Counted from the stretch's first letter, positions 17,136-26,195 are shown. The stretch: DNA of 64,000 bases from F23-B02 sp963650165 (GCA_963650165.1 CAVJKX010000006.1:43626-107625); one strand, 5' to 3'. Notes: generated by a model not told the origin, from the sequence alone. A program made the numbers and translations.

Positions 17136-17849
17136 ATGGATTATTACGATATCTTAACAAACGGAATTTCGGACGAGCTATACGTTGAGCGTATAGTTCG
17201 CGGCAGGTCGTGGATAGCGGCGGAACTCAGCGGAGGGCGCTTCGGCATCGCGCTGCACGATACGCTGCAAAGCCGCGGGCGCATGTTCCCGACGCTTGAG
17301 GGACTTCCGGCGCGTGAAGCGGCCGGCGCGGTGCGCTCGTGGAACCTGCTCGAGGCCTCCGAGGCCATGGCGGTCATAAACGCGTTTTACAATACGCCCG
17401 AGCGCCTGCGCAAGCTCGGTGCGCTCTGCGATTATGACAAAAGCTGCACCAAGGGCATGGTGACCGAGGGTAAAAAAATTGCCCTCATCGGGCACATGAG
17501 CTTACAGCCGGATGCGCTGAAGGGAGCGCGGGAGGTTTACATAATAGAACGCAGCCCGAAGCCCGGAGATTATCCCGACTCGGCCTGCGAGTACCTTCTG
17601 CCGGGCTGCGATATCGTCATCATAACGGCGAGCGCCGCCATAAACAAGACGCTGCCGCGCCTGCTGGAGCTGTCGAAAAACGCGGAGACGATCATCATAG
17701 GCCCAACAACGCCAATGTGTCCCGAGCTCAAGACGCTCGGCATATCGCGCCTTTCCGGCATGGTAGTGCGCGATAAAAACGCCTTTGAGCAGTGGACGCT
17801 CGAAAAGCCCGGCAGCCCCTATCCCTACGGCGATGTGTTTATGATATAG
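17136..17849 (+). CDS. DUF4213/DUF364 protein (putative heavy-metal-chelation family)
   Basis: 237 aa, SD GGAGGGTGAG. The N-terminal half (DUF4213-like, to about residue 85) leads to a Rossmann-like DUF364 domain with ALIGHMS, VYIIERSPKPGDYPD, IVIITASAAINKT and IIIGPTTPMCPELKTLG. Family members are found near corrinoid, molybdenum and metal-handling genes and are thought to bind small metal ligands. The corrinoid cluster a few kb on is consistent with that. Confidence 0.85.
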   Translation: MDYYDILTNGISDELYVERIVRGRSWIAAELSGGRFGIALHDTLQSRGRMFPTLEGLPAREAAGAVRSWNLLEASEAMAVINAFYNTPERLRKLGALCDYDKSCTKGMVTEGKKIALIGHMSLQPDALKGAREVYIIERSPKPGDYPDSACEYLLPGCDIVIITASAAINKTLPRLLELSKNAETIIIGPTTPMCPELKTLGISRLSGMVVRDKNAFEQWTLEKPGSPYPYGDVFMI

Positions 17850-17860
17850 GTTTACATAAT

Positions 17861-17889
17861 TAAAGAGCGGCCGAAAGGCTGCTCTTTTT
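17861..17889. terminator. Terminator (mainly plus strand)
   Basis: AAAGAGCGGCC, GAAA loop, GGCTGCTCTTTTT, between the convergent DUF364 and DUF2461 genes. Confidence 0.85.
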
Positions 17890-18566
17890 CATTCGTCCCC
17901 GTATATGCGCTCGTCGAAGGCAGACATCAGAAATTGCCTGAACGGCTCAAAGCGGCGCACCGCCGCTCCCGCGGCCTCCGCAAAGCTGTCGAGGTTACTT
18001 ATATCGTCAGAGGTGAAGCTGTACTCGGTCAGCCAGAACTTGTATCTGAGCCAGTCGGCGGCAGGGTGATCGGGCTCGTAGCCGCGCGGCGTGCGCTTGA
18101 GCTGTTCGCCGCGAACCTCAAGGCCGTTTTCGGCACATATCGCGTCGAGCTCCTCGTAGTTATAGGCGATGTGCTCGCGCAGGCGGGACAACTGCTTTGC
18201 CTCCCACGGCCATGCGCCCGCTTCGAGGATGCATATCTCGTGGCTTATGTGCAGATAGTACGAAAGAGGCAGAAAGTCCTTCTTGCGCGGCGACATATAG
18301 GCTCTGAACGCCGGATTGTACGGCGTTTTGTTTTTGCTGTACCGCATGTCGCGCGGTATGCGGTACATGAAATTTTTCGGGTTTTCAAAAAGAAGCCGGT
18401 CGCCGATATCCGGCGCGTCCTTTGCCAGAACGAACTTCATGACGTCAAGGAGCATGAGGAAATCCTCCTGCGCCTGCTCGTATTGCCTGTGGTTATCGTG
18501 GAACCAGGTCCTGTCGTTGTTTTCGCTGAGCGCCTTCGTGTAGGCGAGAATTCTGCTAAGATCCAT
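17889..18566 (-). CDS. DUF2461 family protein (TIGR02453)
   Basis: 225 aa. The start LAYTKALSENNDRTWFHDNH, the middle RIPRDMRYSKNKTPYNPAF and LSYYLHIS motifs match the DUF2461 family. The biochemical role is unknown. Its ATG overlaps the formate-THF ligase stop (TGATG), so the two are translationally coupled. Confidence 0.9.
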   Translation of the reverse strand: MDLSRILAYTKALSENNDRTWFHDNHRQYEQAQEDFLMLLDVMKFVLAKDAPDIGDRLLFENPKNFMYRIPRDMRYSKNKTPYNPAFRAYMSPRKKDFLPLSYYLHISHEICILEAGAWPWEAKQLSRLREHIAYNYEELDAICAENGLEVRGEQLKRTPRGYEPDHPAADWLRYKFWLTEYSFTSDDISNLDSFAEAAGAAVRRFEPFRQFLMSAFDERIYGDE

Positions 18567-20242
18567 CAGAAAAGTCCGCTTATCCTTCCGTTATCGTCAA
18601 TGTCTATACCCTCTGCCGCCGGAATGCGCGGCAGTCCGGGCATCGTCATAATGTTGCCCGCGAGCGCTACCGTGAAGCCCGCTCCGGCGCTGACCTTGAT
18701 CTGCCGCACCCTGACGGTGAAATCCTCCGGCGCGCCGAGCTTTTTCGGATCGTCGGAAAAGCTGCTCTGCGTTTTCGCTATGCACACCGGCAGCCTGTCA
18801 AAGCCGAGCGCGGTGAGTGCCTCTGCCTGACGCTTCGCCTCGGGCGAAAGCTCCGCGCCGCTGCCGCCGTAGATGTTCCTGACGACGGCGTTTATCTTCT
18901 CCTCGATGCCGAGGCCGTCCCCGTAGCAGTATCGGAAGCCGGAGCTGTCCTCCCCGCAGAGCGCCGCGACGGCCTGCGCGAGCTCAATTGCGCCTTCGCC
19001 GCCCCGTGCCCAGACGTCGGAAAGAACGAGCTTAGTTCCGAGCAGGGCGCATTTTTCCTCAACGAGCCGGAGCTCTGCCTCCGTGTCGCCCGGAAAGCGG
19101 TTGAGAGCTACGAGACAGGGCAGGCGGTAGACGTTTTTTATGTTGGAAACGTGGCGCAGCAGGTTCGGTATGCCCCGCTCGAGCGCCGCGAGATCCTCGC
19201 TGTCAAGCTGCCGCTTATCCAGCCCGCCGTGCATTTTCAGCGCCCTGACCGTTGCGACGACAACGACCGCCGACGGGCGCAGTCCCGATGCGCGGCATTT
19301 TATATCCAGAAATTTTTCCGCACCGAGATCGGCTCCGAAGCCCGCCTCCGTGACGGCGTAGTCGGCCGCTCTGAGTGCCATACGCGTTGCCAGCACTGAG
19401 TTGCAGCCGTGGGCGATGTTCGCAAACGGCCCGCCGTGGACAAAGGCAGGGGTCCCCTCGAGCGTCTGGACGAGGTTCGGCTTGATCGCGTCCTTCAAAA
19501 GCGCCGCCATCGCGCCCTGGGCCCTGAGCTGACTGCATGTGACCGGCCTTCCGTTCATATCATAGCCGACGACGATCCGCGCAAGCCGCGCCTTTAAATC
19601 GGCCGCCGACTCCGCGAGGCAGAGTATCGCCATTATCTCGCTTGCAACTGTGATATCAAAGCCGTCGTCGCGCTCAACGCCGTTTTTCCCGCCGCCGAGT
19701 CCGTCGCGGATGTATCTGAGCTGCCTGTCGTTCATATCGACGCAGCGCCGCCAGGTTATCCTCTCAGGGTCGATGCCGAGGGCGTTGCCGTGCATGATGT
19801 GGTTGTCGATCATCGCGGCCAGCAGATTGTTCGCTGCGCCTATGGCGTGGATATCGCCGGTAAAGTGCAGGTTAATGTCCTCCATCGGCACGATCTGCGC
19901 GTAGCCGCCTCCGCAGGCTCCGCCCTTTATGCCGAATACCGGACCGAGCGAGGGCTCGCGCAGCGCGGCCGCCGCGTTTTTGCCTATCCTGCGCAGACCG
20001 TCGGCAAGGCCTATGGCGGTCGTGGTTTTTCCCTCGCCTGCCGGAGTGGGCGTTATGGCCGTGACAAGAATGAGCTTCCCGTCCGGCTTTTTCGCGTCGG
20101 CAAGATAGCGCAGGCCGACCTTGGCCTTGTACCTTCCGTAGCACTCGAGGTACTCACCGCCTATGCCGAGCTTTTCGGCTATATCCTCAACAGGGCTCAT
20201 ACGGCAGCTCTGTGCAATTTCAAGGTCTCTGTTTTTATCCAT
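18566..20242 (-). CDS. fhs: Formate--tetrahydrofolate ligase
   Basis: 558 aa, GGGAGGGG SD. ATP-binding TPAGEGKTTTAIGLADGL near residue 67, VREPSLGP-like ALREPSLGPVFGIKGG, and LHFTGDIHAIGAANNL are all diagnostic. It makes 10-formyl-THF from formate, ATP and THF, the entry to the methyl branch of one-carbon metabolism. Location beside a corrinoid methyl-transfer cluster fits a role in interconverting methyl groups. A terminator separates it from the homocysteine methyltransferase upstream, and a TATAAT lies at 20278-20273 for its own promoter. Confidence 0.97.
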   Translation of the reverse strand: MDKNRDLEIAQSCRMSPVEDIAEKLGIGGEYLECYGRYKAKVGLRYLADAKKPDGKLILVTAITPTPAGEGKTTTAIGLADGLRRIGKNAAAALREPSLGPVFGIKGGACGGGYAQIVPMEDINLHFTGDIHAIGAANNLLAAMIDNHIMHGNALGIDPERITWRRCVDMNDRQLRYIRDGLGGGKNGVERDDGFDITVASEIMAILCLAESAADLKARLARIVVGYDMNGRPVTCSQLRAQGAMAALLKDAIKPNLVQTLEGTPAFVHGGPFANIAHGCNSVLATRMALRAADYAVTEAGFGADLGAEKFLDIKCRASGLRPSAVVVVATVRALKMHGGLDKRQLDSEDLAALERGIPNLLRHVSNIKNVYRLPCLVALNRFPGDTEAELRLVEEKCALLGTKLVLSDVWARGGEGAIELAQAVAALCGEDSSGFRYCYGDGLGIEEKINAVVRNIYGGSGAELSPEAKRQAEALTALGFDRLPVCIAKTQSSFSDDPKKLGAPEDFTVRVRQIKVSAGAGFTVALAGNIMTMPGLPRIPAAEGIDIDDNGRISGLF

Positions 20243-20303
20243 TAAACCCCTCCCTGAGTCTTCGTTTTTATTATTATAGCACGTTTCTTAGCTCCTGAAC
20301 AGC

Positions 20304-20327
20304 AAAACCGCCCGGCAGGGCGGTTTT
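20304..20327 (-). terminator. Terminator after the homocysteine methyltransferase gene
   Basis: AAAACCGCCC, 4-nt loop, GGGCGGTTTT on the minus strand, in the gap between the methyltransferase stop and fhs. Confidence 0.85.
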
Positions 20328-20345
20328 GAAGCATCGCACAAAGGC

Positions 20346-21563
20346 TCAGATTATCAGGCCGTACTTATCGCACAGAGGCAGCAGCTCGCTTTCGGGAATG
20401 CCGCCCTCGTACAGGGCGCGGCCCTGATATACGCGCAGCGCAGACTCCAGAACGGAGGCGTCGTCGCACACTATGCACAGGGGCTTGCTTATCATGTACT
20501 GGCAGTCGGCAAAGGTGTCGACATCCTCCCAGCCGCAGAGCCTTACCGCGACCATCACCTCGTCCGAGTCGAGCTCGTCGGAAAGCTCATCCTCAAGCGC
20601 ACCGCTGACATCGAGCACCCGGCCGTGCCTTGCGCCGGCGGGAAGATACGCAGGCTCCTTTTCGGTCGAGGCGGGAAGCATATCCGTGTGCTCCGGCGCG
20701 GGACGGGCAAAATCCGCGCCCCTGAGCGCATCCCTGAGCGCCGCTATGTGCCCGCTCGTCGTGCCGCAGCAGCCGCCGAATATGGCAACGCCGGCATCGA
20801 GCATGGGCTGCACGAAGGCAGTGAAATCCTCCGGCGGGCAGTCGTACACCGTTTTGCCGTCAACTATCTGCGGCATGCCGGCGTTGGGCTTTGCTATGAG
20901 CGGCACGCGTGCAAACTCACGCAGACGCTCAAGCTGCACGAGCATCTGCTCGGGGCCTGCCGAGCAGTTCAGACCGAAGGCGCTTATGCCCATGCCCTGC
21001 AGAACGGTGAGCGCCGCCGTCACGTCCGTGCCGGAGAGACTGCGCCCCGTATCGTCGCAGGTGAAGGTCACGAATATGGGCTTTTCGCTCACGCTGCGCA
21101 CCGCGAGCACCGCCGCACGCGCATCGGAAAGCGTCATCATCGTTTCGATAACGAACAGATCGACCCCGGCCTCCTCGAGCCCGGCCGCCTGCTCGGTGTA
21201 GATATCCACAAGCTCCTCGAACGAGGCCTCGCCCAGGGGGGCAAGGAACATGCCCGTGGGGGAGATATCGCCCGCTACCCAGGCCCTGCCTCCGGCGGCT
21301 TCTTTCGACAGCGCCGCGAGGCGGCGGTTATACTCCGCCGTTTTGTTGAATATGCCGTGCTCCTCGAGCTTGCGCCTGTTTGCGCCGAAGCTCGGCGAGT
21401 ACAGGACGTTGCTTCCGGCCCCGACGTAGCCGCGTTGGATATCGACTATGCTGTCCGGATTTTCGAGCACCCACTGCTCGGCGCTCATGTCGCCCATGTA
21501 GCCGCGCTTCTGCAGCTCGGTGCCGGTCGCGCCGTCAAGTATAAGCGGGAAACGGATCTCCAT
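20346..21563 (-). CDS. Homocysteine S-methyltransferase-domain protein with a short C-terminal extension
   Basis: 405 aa. Residues 1-285 are a homocysteine methyltransferase TIM barrel: LILDGATGTELQKRG at the start, and the zinc ligands Cys in GLNCSAG and the paired Cys in GGCCGTTSGH. The last ~110 residues hold a Glu/Asp-rich linker and a segment (KPLCIVCDDASVLESALRVY, then LLPLCDKYGLII) that resembles the opening strands of a MetH-type pterin-binding domain, but the rest of that domain is missing. It follows the corrinoid activator by 25 nt, so they form an operon. Likely role: moving a methyl group between homocysteine or another thiol and a corrinoid protein. Confidence 0.9.
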   Translation of the reverse strand: MEIRFPLILDGATGTELQKRGYMGDMSAEQWVLENPDSIVDIQRGYVGAGSNVLYSPSFGANRRKLEEHGIFNKTAEYNRRLAALSKEAAGGRAWVAGDISPTGMFLAPLGEASFEELVDIYTEQAAGLEEAGVDLFVIETMMTLSDARAAVLAVRSVSEKPIFVTFTCDDTGRSLSGTDVTAALTVLQGMGISAFGLNCSAGPEQMLVQLERLREFARVPLIAKPNAGMPQIVDGKTVYDCPPEDFTAFVQPMLDAGVAIFGGCCGTTSGHIAALRDALRGADFARPAPEHTDMLPASTEKEPAYLPAGARHGRVLDVSGALEDELSDELDSDEVMVAVRLCGWEDVDTFADCQYMISKPLCIVCDDASVLESALRVYQGRALYEGGIPESELLPLCDKYGLII

Positions 21564-21588
21564 AATAATTAACCTCCGTAGTGAGTTT

Positions 21589-23082
21589 TCAGAATGTCAT
21601 GCTCCCGGCAAAGGCATCGGCAAAGTCCGAGCGGCCGGAGAGCTCCGTATAATCGCAGCTTCGCGCAATATCCCGCATTCCGCCGAGCCTTTCGGGATCG
21701 AGCGCCGCCATGGACGCTCCGGCAAGAGCCGTGTTTCCGGGATTGCGGAGCCTGCGGTGATCAATGTCCGGCAGCATGCCGATCCTGACGGCGCTTTTCG
21801 GGCCGAGATAGCTCCCGAAGCCGCCGGCGAGATATACCCCGTCAAGCTCATCGGCGCTCATGCCCTCAAGGTCGAGCAGCACCTTTATACCGGCCGCGAC
21901 CGCGGCCTTGGCAAGCTGAAGACTGCGCACGTCCTGCGCCGTGAGACAGACCTCGCGCGTCAGGCCGAAAACGCCGTTGCCGTTTTCGTCGCGCCTGAGA
22001 CAGCGGCGCATTTTCTCCGGAGCCTCCTCCGGCGGCAGGAGCCTGCCGCTGCCGTCGATGCAGCCTTGCCCGAGCAGCGCCGCGCAAAGGTCTATAAGCC
22101 CCGAGCCGCACAGGCCGCGCGGCTGTCCTTCACCTATGAGATCGTACAGAAAGCCGCCGTCATAGCGAACGTGGCTCACCGCTCCGTCGACCGCAGCCAT
22201 GCCGCAGCTTATGCCCGCACCCTCAAACGCGGGACCCGAGGCGACGGCGCAGCAGCGAAAGCCGCCCTTTCCGCCGAGAGCCATCTCGCCGTTCGTGCCG
22301 ATATCGAGAAACAGGTACCGCCCGTCCTTCTTGTACAGTCCCGATGCCAGAAGTCCGGCGGTGATATCGCCGCCGACATATCCGGCGACGCAGGGAGCAT
22401 AGTACAGCGGCGCACCGAGAAGCGTATCGTCAAAGCCTCCGTCAAACAGCGTGTACGGCGTAAACGGTGCAAGCGCGATGCTTTTAACCGGCAGGCAGGC
22501 GAATATATGCTGCATAACGGTGTTTCCGGCAAGCACGGTGTGCCGCAGCTCCGCCTTATCCCTGCCGCAGCGGCCGAGTGCCGAGCTTATCAGCTCCGAG
22601 ACCTGCCCGCGTATGATGCGCGACAGCTCATTCAAGCCGTCGGGCGTATCTATCGTATGCTGTATGCGGCTTATAACGTCGCCGCCGTAGGATGCCTGCG
22701 CGTTCCATGCGCTCAGCGTAGCCTCCTCGCGCCCTGTACCGAGATCGTACAGCCTTACCGCGACCGTCGTCGTGCCGAGATCGACCGCAGCGGCGCAGCC
22801 GGTCATTTTGCCGCCCGTATGCTCTATGGCGGGCGTCTGCGTGAGTATCCTGCCGCCGGAGCCCTCTGGGAGGACGACCTCGTCGCCGTCGGCCACCGCA
22901 GCGCGGCAGGCAAGGCGCTGCACTCCGTTTATCACAACGCGGCATTTGCCGCATTTGCCCCGGCCTCCGCAGGCGGCGGGGAGGGTAAAGCCGTTTTTGC
23001 GCAGTGCAGGGAGCAGCATTTCGCCCGCTTCGGCTTCAATATCGAAACTTTTGCCGCCGAGCAGCACCCGAACGCTTGACAC
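21589..23082 (-). CDS. Corrinoid activation protein (RACo/RamA-like, DUF4445)
   Basis: 497 aa from GTG at 23082 (SD AGGGGGT). The N-terminus is a 2Fe-2S ferredoxin domain (CGGRGKCGKC with a fourth Cys in LACRAA), then an ASKHA-type ATPase region beginning AAVDLGTTTVAVRLYD with GNTVMQHIF, FLDIGTNGEMALGG and VYLAGGFGSYLG. Known family members reduce inactive Co(II) corrinoid proteins to Co(I) at the cost of ATP. It lacks the C-terminal 4Fe-4S clusters of RamA, so it is closer to RACo. It heads an operon with the homocysteine methyltransferase and is divergent from the DUF2284/UroD-corrinoid genes that it probably serves. Confidence 0.92.
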   Translation of the reverse strand: MSSVRVLLGGKSFDIEAEAGEMLLPALRKNGFTLPAACGGRGKCGKCRVVINGVQRLACRAAVADGDEVVLPEGSGGRILTQTPAIEHTGGKMTGCAAAVDLGTTTVAVRLYDLGTGREEATLSAWNAQASYGGDVISRIQHTIDTPDGLNELSRIIRGQVSELISSALGRCGRDKAELRHTVLAGNTVMQHIFACLPVKSIALAPFTPYTLFDGGFDDTLLGAPLYYAPCVAGYVGGDITAGLLASGLYKKDGRYLFLDIGTNGEMALGGKGGFRCCAVASGPAFEGAGISCGMAAVDGAVSHVRYDGGFLYDLIGEGQPRGLCGSGLIDLCAALLGQGCIDGSGRLLPPEEAPEKMRRCLRRDENGNGVFGLTREVCLTAQDVRSLQLAKAAVAAGIKVLLDLEGMSADELDGVYLAGGFGSYLGPKSAVRIGMLPDIDHRRLRNPGNTALAGASMAALDPERLGGMRDIARSCDYTELSGRSDFADAFAGSMTF

Positions 23083-23104
23083 GAGCTGACCCCCTTAATA
23101 TAAT

Positions 23105-23139
23105 TGAACATTATGATATATTTTTTATCAGTAAGTTCA
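23105..23139. promoter_or_regulatory. Imperfect inverted repeat in the divergent corrinoid-cluster promoter region
   Basis: TGAACATTATGAT (23105-23117) and ATCAGTAAGTTCA (23127-23139) match as inverted repeats at 10 of 13 positions with a 9-nt spacer. A candidate operator for the TetR protein encoded at 25435-26064, which would then control both divergent operons. Inference from position only. Confidence 0.4.
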
Positions 23140-23164
23140 TGCTTTGTCAAGAGACTGAGGAAAT

Positions 23165-23701
23165 ATGACGGATATTCTTACGCTGGCCGCTGAAAACGGC
23201 TTTTCGCACATCGGCTTTGCCGATATGGCGGCGCTCACTCCGCTGGAGGACGTGCGGGAAATGTGCGCCTCCGGACGCTGCGGAAAATGGAATACGAACT
23301 GGGCCTGCCCGCCCGCCTGCGGCAGCATAGAGCATGCAAAACGGCGCATCGCGGGCTACAGCAGATGTCTGCTCGTGCAGACGGTCGGCGAGCTCTGCGA
23401 CGAGTTTGACTATGACGGCATGCAGAGCACCGCAGCAGAGCATAAAAAGCGCTTTTTGAACTTCGTGCGTCAGGCGCGCCTGCTGTATCCCGGCTGTCTT
23501 CCGCTCACGGCGGGAGCATGCACCGTGTGCGCAAAATGCACCTATCCGGACAAGCCCTGCCGCTATCCGGCAAAGCGCCTTTCGTCCATGGAGGCCTTCG
23601 GCCTCTTCGTCAGCGATATATGTGTCCGCTCGGGACTTAAATATAACTACGGGCCGCGCACGATAGCCTACACTTCGTGCCTGCTTTATTCAGAGGAGTG
23701 A
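23165..23701 (+). CDS. DUF2284 cysteine-rich metal-binding protein
   Basis: 178 aa, SD GAGGAAAT. Cysteines in CGKWNTNWACPPACGS and in CTVCAKCTYPDKPCRYP, plus LKYNYGPRTIAYTSCLLY at the end, mark the DUF2284 family of predicted metal-binding proteins. These often sit beside corrinoid methyltransferases. The following UroD-corrinoid gene starts 6 nt after its stop. Confidence 0.88.
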   Translation: MTDILTLAAENGFSHIGFADMAALTPLEDVREMCASGRCGKWNTNWACPPACGSIEHAKRRIAGYSRCLLVQTVGELCDEFDYDGMQSTAAEHKKRFLNFVRQARLLYPGCLPLTAGACTVCAKCTYPDKPCRYPAKRLSSMEAFGLFVSDICVRSGLKYNYGPRTIAYTSCLLYSEE

Positions 23702-23707
23702 AATTTT

Positions 23708-25453
23708 ATGCAGACCGCAAAGGAAATTTTTCTTGAATTGCTGAAGCCCGACGGCCGGCCGGAGCGTCAGCTCAAGCAGTATGAGGCGCTGCATATGTGC
23801 CTTTACGATCCGATAAACATATATCTCAGGGGCAACCGTAAGCGCGGCAGCGTGAGCGTTGACCGCTGGGGCACCACCATAAGCTTTCCCGAAAACGCGC
23901 CCGGCGCAATGCCGTTGAACCACGGCGATCTTGCCGTGTGCAGAGACATAACGCGCTGGAAGGAAACCGTGCACGCGCCGGATCTCGAGCATAACTGCAC
24001 CGAGGGCTGGGAGGAGTGCCGCCGAAAAGCGCGCGAGGCCGCCGGTGACGGGCAGCTCGTCGCGGGCTTCATGGGCACGGGCATATTCGAGCAGTGCCAT
24101 TTCCTCATGGGCTTTGAGCCGACGCTCACCAATCTCTACGAGCATCCCGACGAAATGCACGAGCTTATTAAATACATCACCGAGTACCGCCTGCGCTATG
24201 TGAAAATGCTCATAGACAATCTTCATCCCGATGTGATATTCTCGCACGACGACTGGGGCACGAGGGATGCGCTGTTCATGAAGCCGGATATGTGGCGCGA
24301 ATTTTTAAAGGAGCCCTACCGCCGCTTCTACGGCTATATCCGCTCGCGCGGCTGCATCGCCCTGCACCATGCGGACTCCTATCTCGTCCCGATAATCGAC
24401 GATATGGCCGAGGTCGGCATCCAGGTCTGGCAGGGCACCCTGCCGGAGAACGATATACCGGCCCTGCAAAAGCATATAAAGGGCAGGATCGTCCTCATGG
24501 GCGGCATGGGCGCAGCGATAGACAGGGAGGACTCAAAGCCAGAGGATATACTCGCCTATGCGCGGAAAACCCTCAGGGACTGCTGCCCCGGCGGGCATTT
24601 TATCCCGTCGATAACCTACGGCGTGCCGGGCTCGGTGTTCCCGCATGTGGATAAGTATATAAATCAGGCGATAGACGAGTACAATGCGCTCCTGCACGTT
24701 CCGGCATTTGATCTGCCGCCGGTGCCGCGCCGCGTGCTCGGCGAGAGCCCCGCGCCCGTCGAGGAGAAAAAGCCCGCGAGCGAGGAGCCCGTGGGCGAGG
24801 GCGTGCTCGACCGCATAAGCGCCGCGCTGTGCCGCGGCCAGCAGAAGAAGCTGCTTGCACTGTGCCGTGAGGCTCTCGACGAGGGATTTTCCGCGCAGGA
24901 TATACTCTCCGGCGGCCTCGTAAAGGGCATGAACCGGCTCGGCGACGATTTCTCGGCAAACCGCGTTTTCGTGCCCGAAATGCTCATCGCCGCACGCTGC
25001 ATGTCGGCAGCCACCGCGCTTTTGAAGCCGTACATGGTGGGCGAGGGAGGACAGAGCGCGAGCATCGGCAGCGCGGTTATCGGCACCGTGCGCGGCGATA
25101 TGCACGATATCGGCAAGAACCTCGTCAAGATCATGATGGAGGGCAGCGGCATCGAGGTCTACGATCTCGGGACCGACGTCGCGGCCGAGAGCTTTATAGA
25201 CGCCGCCATTGAGCACGGCTGCGGCATAATAGCCTGCTCCTCGCTGCTGACGACGACCATGAACGAAATGCGCCGCGTCGTGTCGCTTGCCGAGGAAAGG
25301 GGCATACGCGATGATGTAAGGATACTTATAGGCGGTGCGCCCATAAGTCAGAGCTTCTGCGACGAGATCGGCGCGGATGTGTACACGGAGGACGCCGGAG
25401 CGGCAGCACGCGCGGCGTCGGAGATACTCAAGGCATGTCAAAGCAGCAGATAA
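23708..25453 (+). CDS. Fused UroD-type methyltransferase and corrinoid-binding protein
   Basis: 581 aa. Residues 1-~345 are a uroporphyrinogen-decarboxylase-like TIM barrel of the MtaA/MtbA/CmuA class (DVIFSHDDWGTRDALFMKPD, LHHADSY, CCPGGHFIPSITYG). A Pro/Glu-rich linker (~350-372) joins it to a B12-binding cap (~373-455) and a Rossmann B12 domain (~460-575) with the cobalt-ligand motif DMHDIG and LLTTTMNEMRR, IGGAPIS. Separate polypeptides usually carry these two functions, so here the corrinoid carrier is tethered to its methyltransferase. The substrate is unknown. Its 3' end overlaps the TetR gene by 19 nt. Confidence 0.92.
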   Translation: MQTAKEIFLELLKPDGRPERQLKQYEALHMCLYDPINIYLRGNRKRGSVSVDRWGTTISFPENAPGAMPLNHGDLAVCRDITRWKETVHAPDLEHNCTEGWEECRRKAREAAGDGQLVAGFMGTGIFEQCHFLMGFEPTLTNLYEHPDEMHELIKYITEYRLRYVKMLIDNLHPDVIFSHDDWGTRDALFMKPDMWREFLKEPYRRFYGYIRSRGCIALHHADSYLVPIIDDMAEVGIQVWQGTLPENDIPALQKHIKGRIVLMGGMGAAIDREDSKPEDILAYARKTLRDCCPGGHFIPSITYGVPGSVFPHVDKYINQAIDEYNALLHVPAFDLPPVPRRVLGESPAPVEEKKPASEEPVGEGVLDRISAALCRGQQKKLLALCREALDEGFSAQDILSGGLVKGMNRLGDDFSANRVFVPEMLIAARCMSAATALLKPYMVGEGGQSASIGSAVIGTVRGDMHDIGKNLVKIMMEGSGIEVYDLGTDVAAESFIDAAIEHGCGIIACSSLLTTTMNEMRRVVSLAEERGIRDDVRILIGGAPISQSFCDEIGADVYTEDAGAAARAASEILKACQSSR

Positions 25454-26064
25454 GAGACGAAAACAGGCAGCGCGTCATAGAGACCGCGCAGGCGCTGTTC
25501 ATAGACGAAGGGGTCGCGGTCACGAGCATAAACCGCATCGCAAAGGAGGCCGGCCTGACCCCGATGTCGGTCTACCGCTATTTCGGCACGAAGGACGGCC
25601 TCGTTATCGCCGCGTGGCGTGACGCGCTTGCAAAATTCTACGAAAGATTTATGCAGCGGTACACGGAGCGGACAAGGGGCCTGCATACGGGCTTTGAAAA
25701 GTATGTCTCCTGTATGGACGAGTATACCGATACCTACACCGAAATGCCCAAATGGTATGCCTACACGCGCGAAATGCTCAGCTGCGCCATGGCGGAGAAC
25801 ATCGAGACCGAGCTCAGCATAAAAGACGTGTTCTGGCAGTTTGCCGACAGGGAGATACCGATACCGGCGCTCACGGCCCTGCGCGAGGGAATAGACGACG
25901 GCTCGATACGCGCGGATACGGATATACACATGATATATCAGATACTCATAAACGCCTACACGGGAACGAATATCTATGACGGCACGCAGGTCGCAGTCGA
26001 TCCCGTCGAAACTCTGCGCACCTCCTCGAAAATCATCGCAGATTACATAAAAAGCGACAGCTGA
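25435..26064 (+). CDS. TetR-family regulator of the corrinoid cluster
   Basis: 209 aa. ATG at 25435 lies inside the end of the UroD-corrinoid gene, so it is translated from the same message. HTH: ALFIDEGVAVTSINRIAKEA then LTPMSVYRYFGTKDGLV. The C-terminal domain is a typical ligand-binding TetR domain. It probably senses a substrate of the methyl-transfer pathway and regulates the divergent operons; an imperfect inverted repeat at 23105-23139 is a candidate site. Confidence 0.92.
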   Translation: MSKQQIRDENRQRVIETAQALFIDEGVAVTSINRIAKEAGLTPMSVYRYFGTKDGLVIAAWRDALAKFYERFMQRYTERTRGLHTGFEKYVSCMDEYTDTYTEMPKWYAYTREMLSCAMAENIETELSIKDVFWQFADREIPIPALTALREGIDDGSIRADTDIHMIYQILINAYTGTNIYDGTQVAVDPVETLRTSSKIIADYIKSDS

Positions 26065-26128
26065 ATTTATACGATACATACAAAATATAAAATATGACTA
26101 AATATTTTCTGAATTAAGTAACAAAAGA

Positions 26129-26195
26129 TGCGGAAATGTGTTCGGGTTTTGATAAAATTCAGTCAAACAGAAAAACGTTTCCGCACAAATTTTTT
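26129..26195 (+). terminator. Stem-loop with T-run after the TetR gene
   Basis: TGCGGAAATG (26129-26138) pairs with CGTTTCCGCA (26176-26185), with an inner stem GTTTTGA/TCAAAC, followed by T7. The large loop is unusual for a plain terminator, so an attenuator ahead of the Crp/Fnr gene is possible. The rest of the 200-nt gap is AT-rich and without an ORF of note. Confidence 0.65.

Noticed and set aside
21520..23079. Long open frame opposite the corrinoid activator gene
   Set aside because: High-GC antisense shadow; Arg/Ala-rich, no motif, and the minus strand encodes a clear RACo-like protein.
26150..26185. FNR box ahead of the Crp/Fnr gene
   Set aside because: TTGA and TCAA occur but with spacing 10, not TTGAT-N4-ATCAA, and they lie inside the stem-loop.
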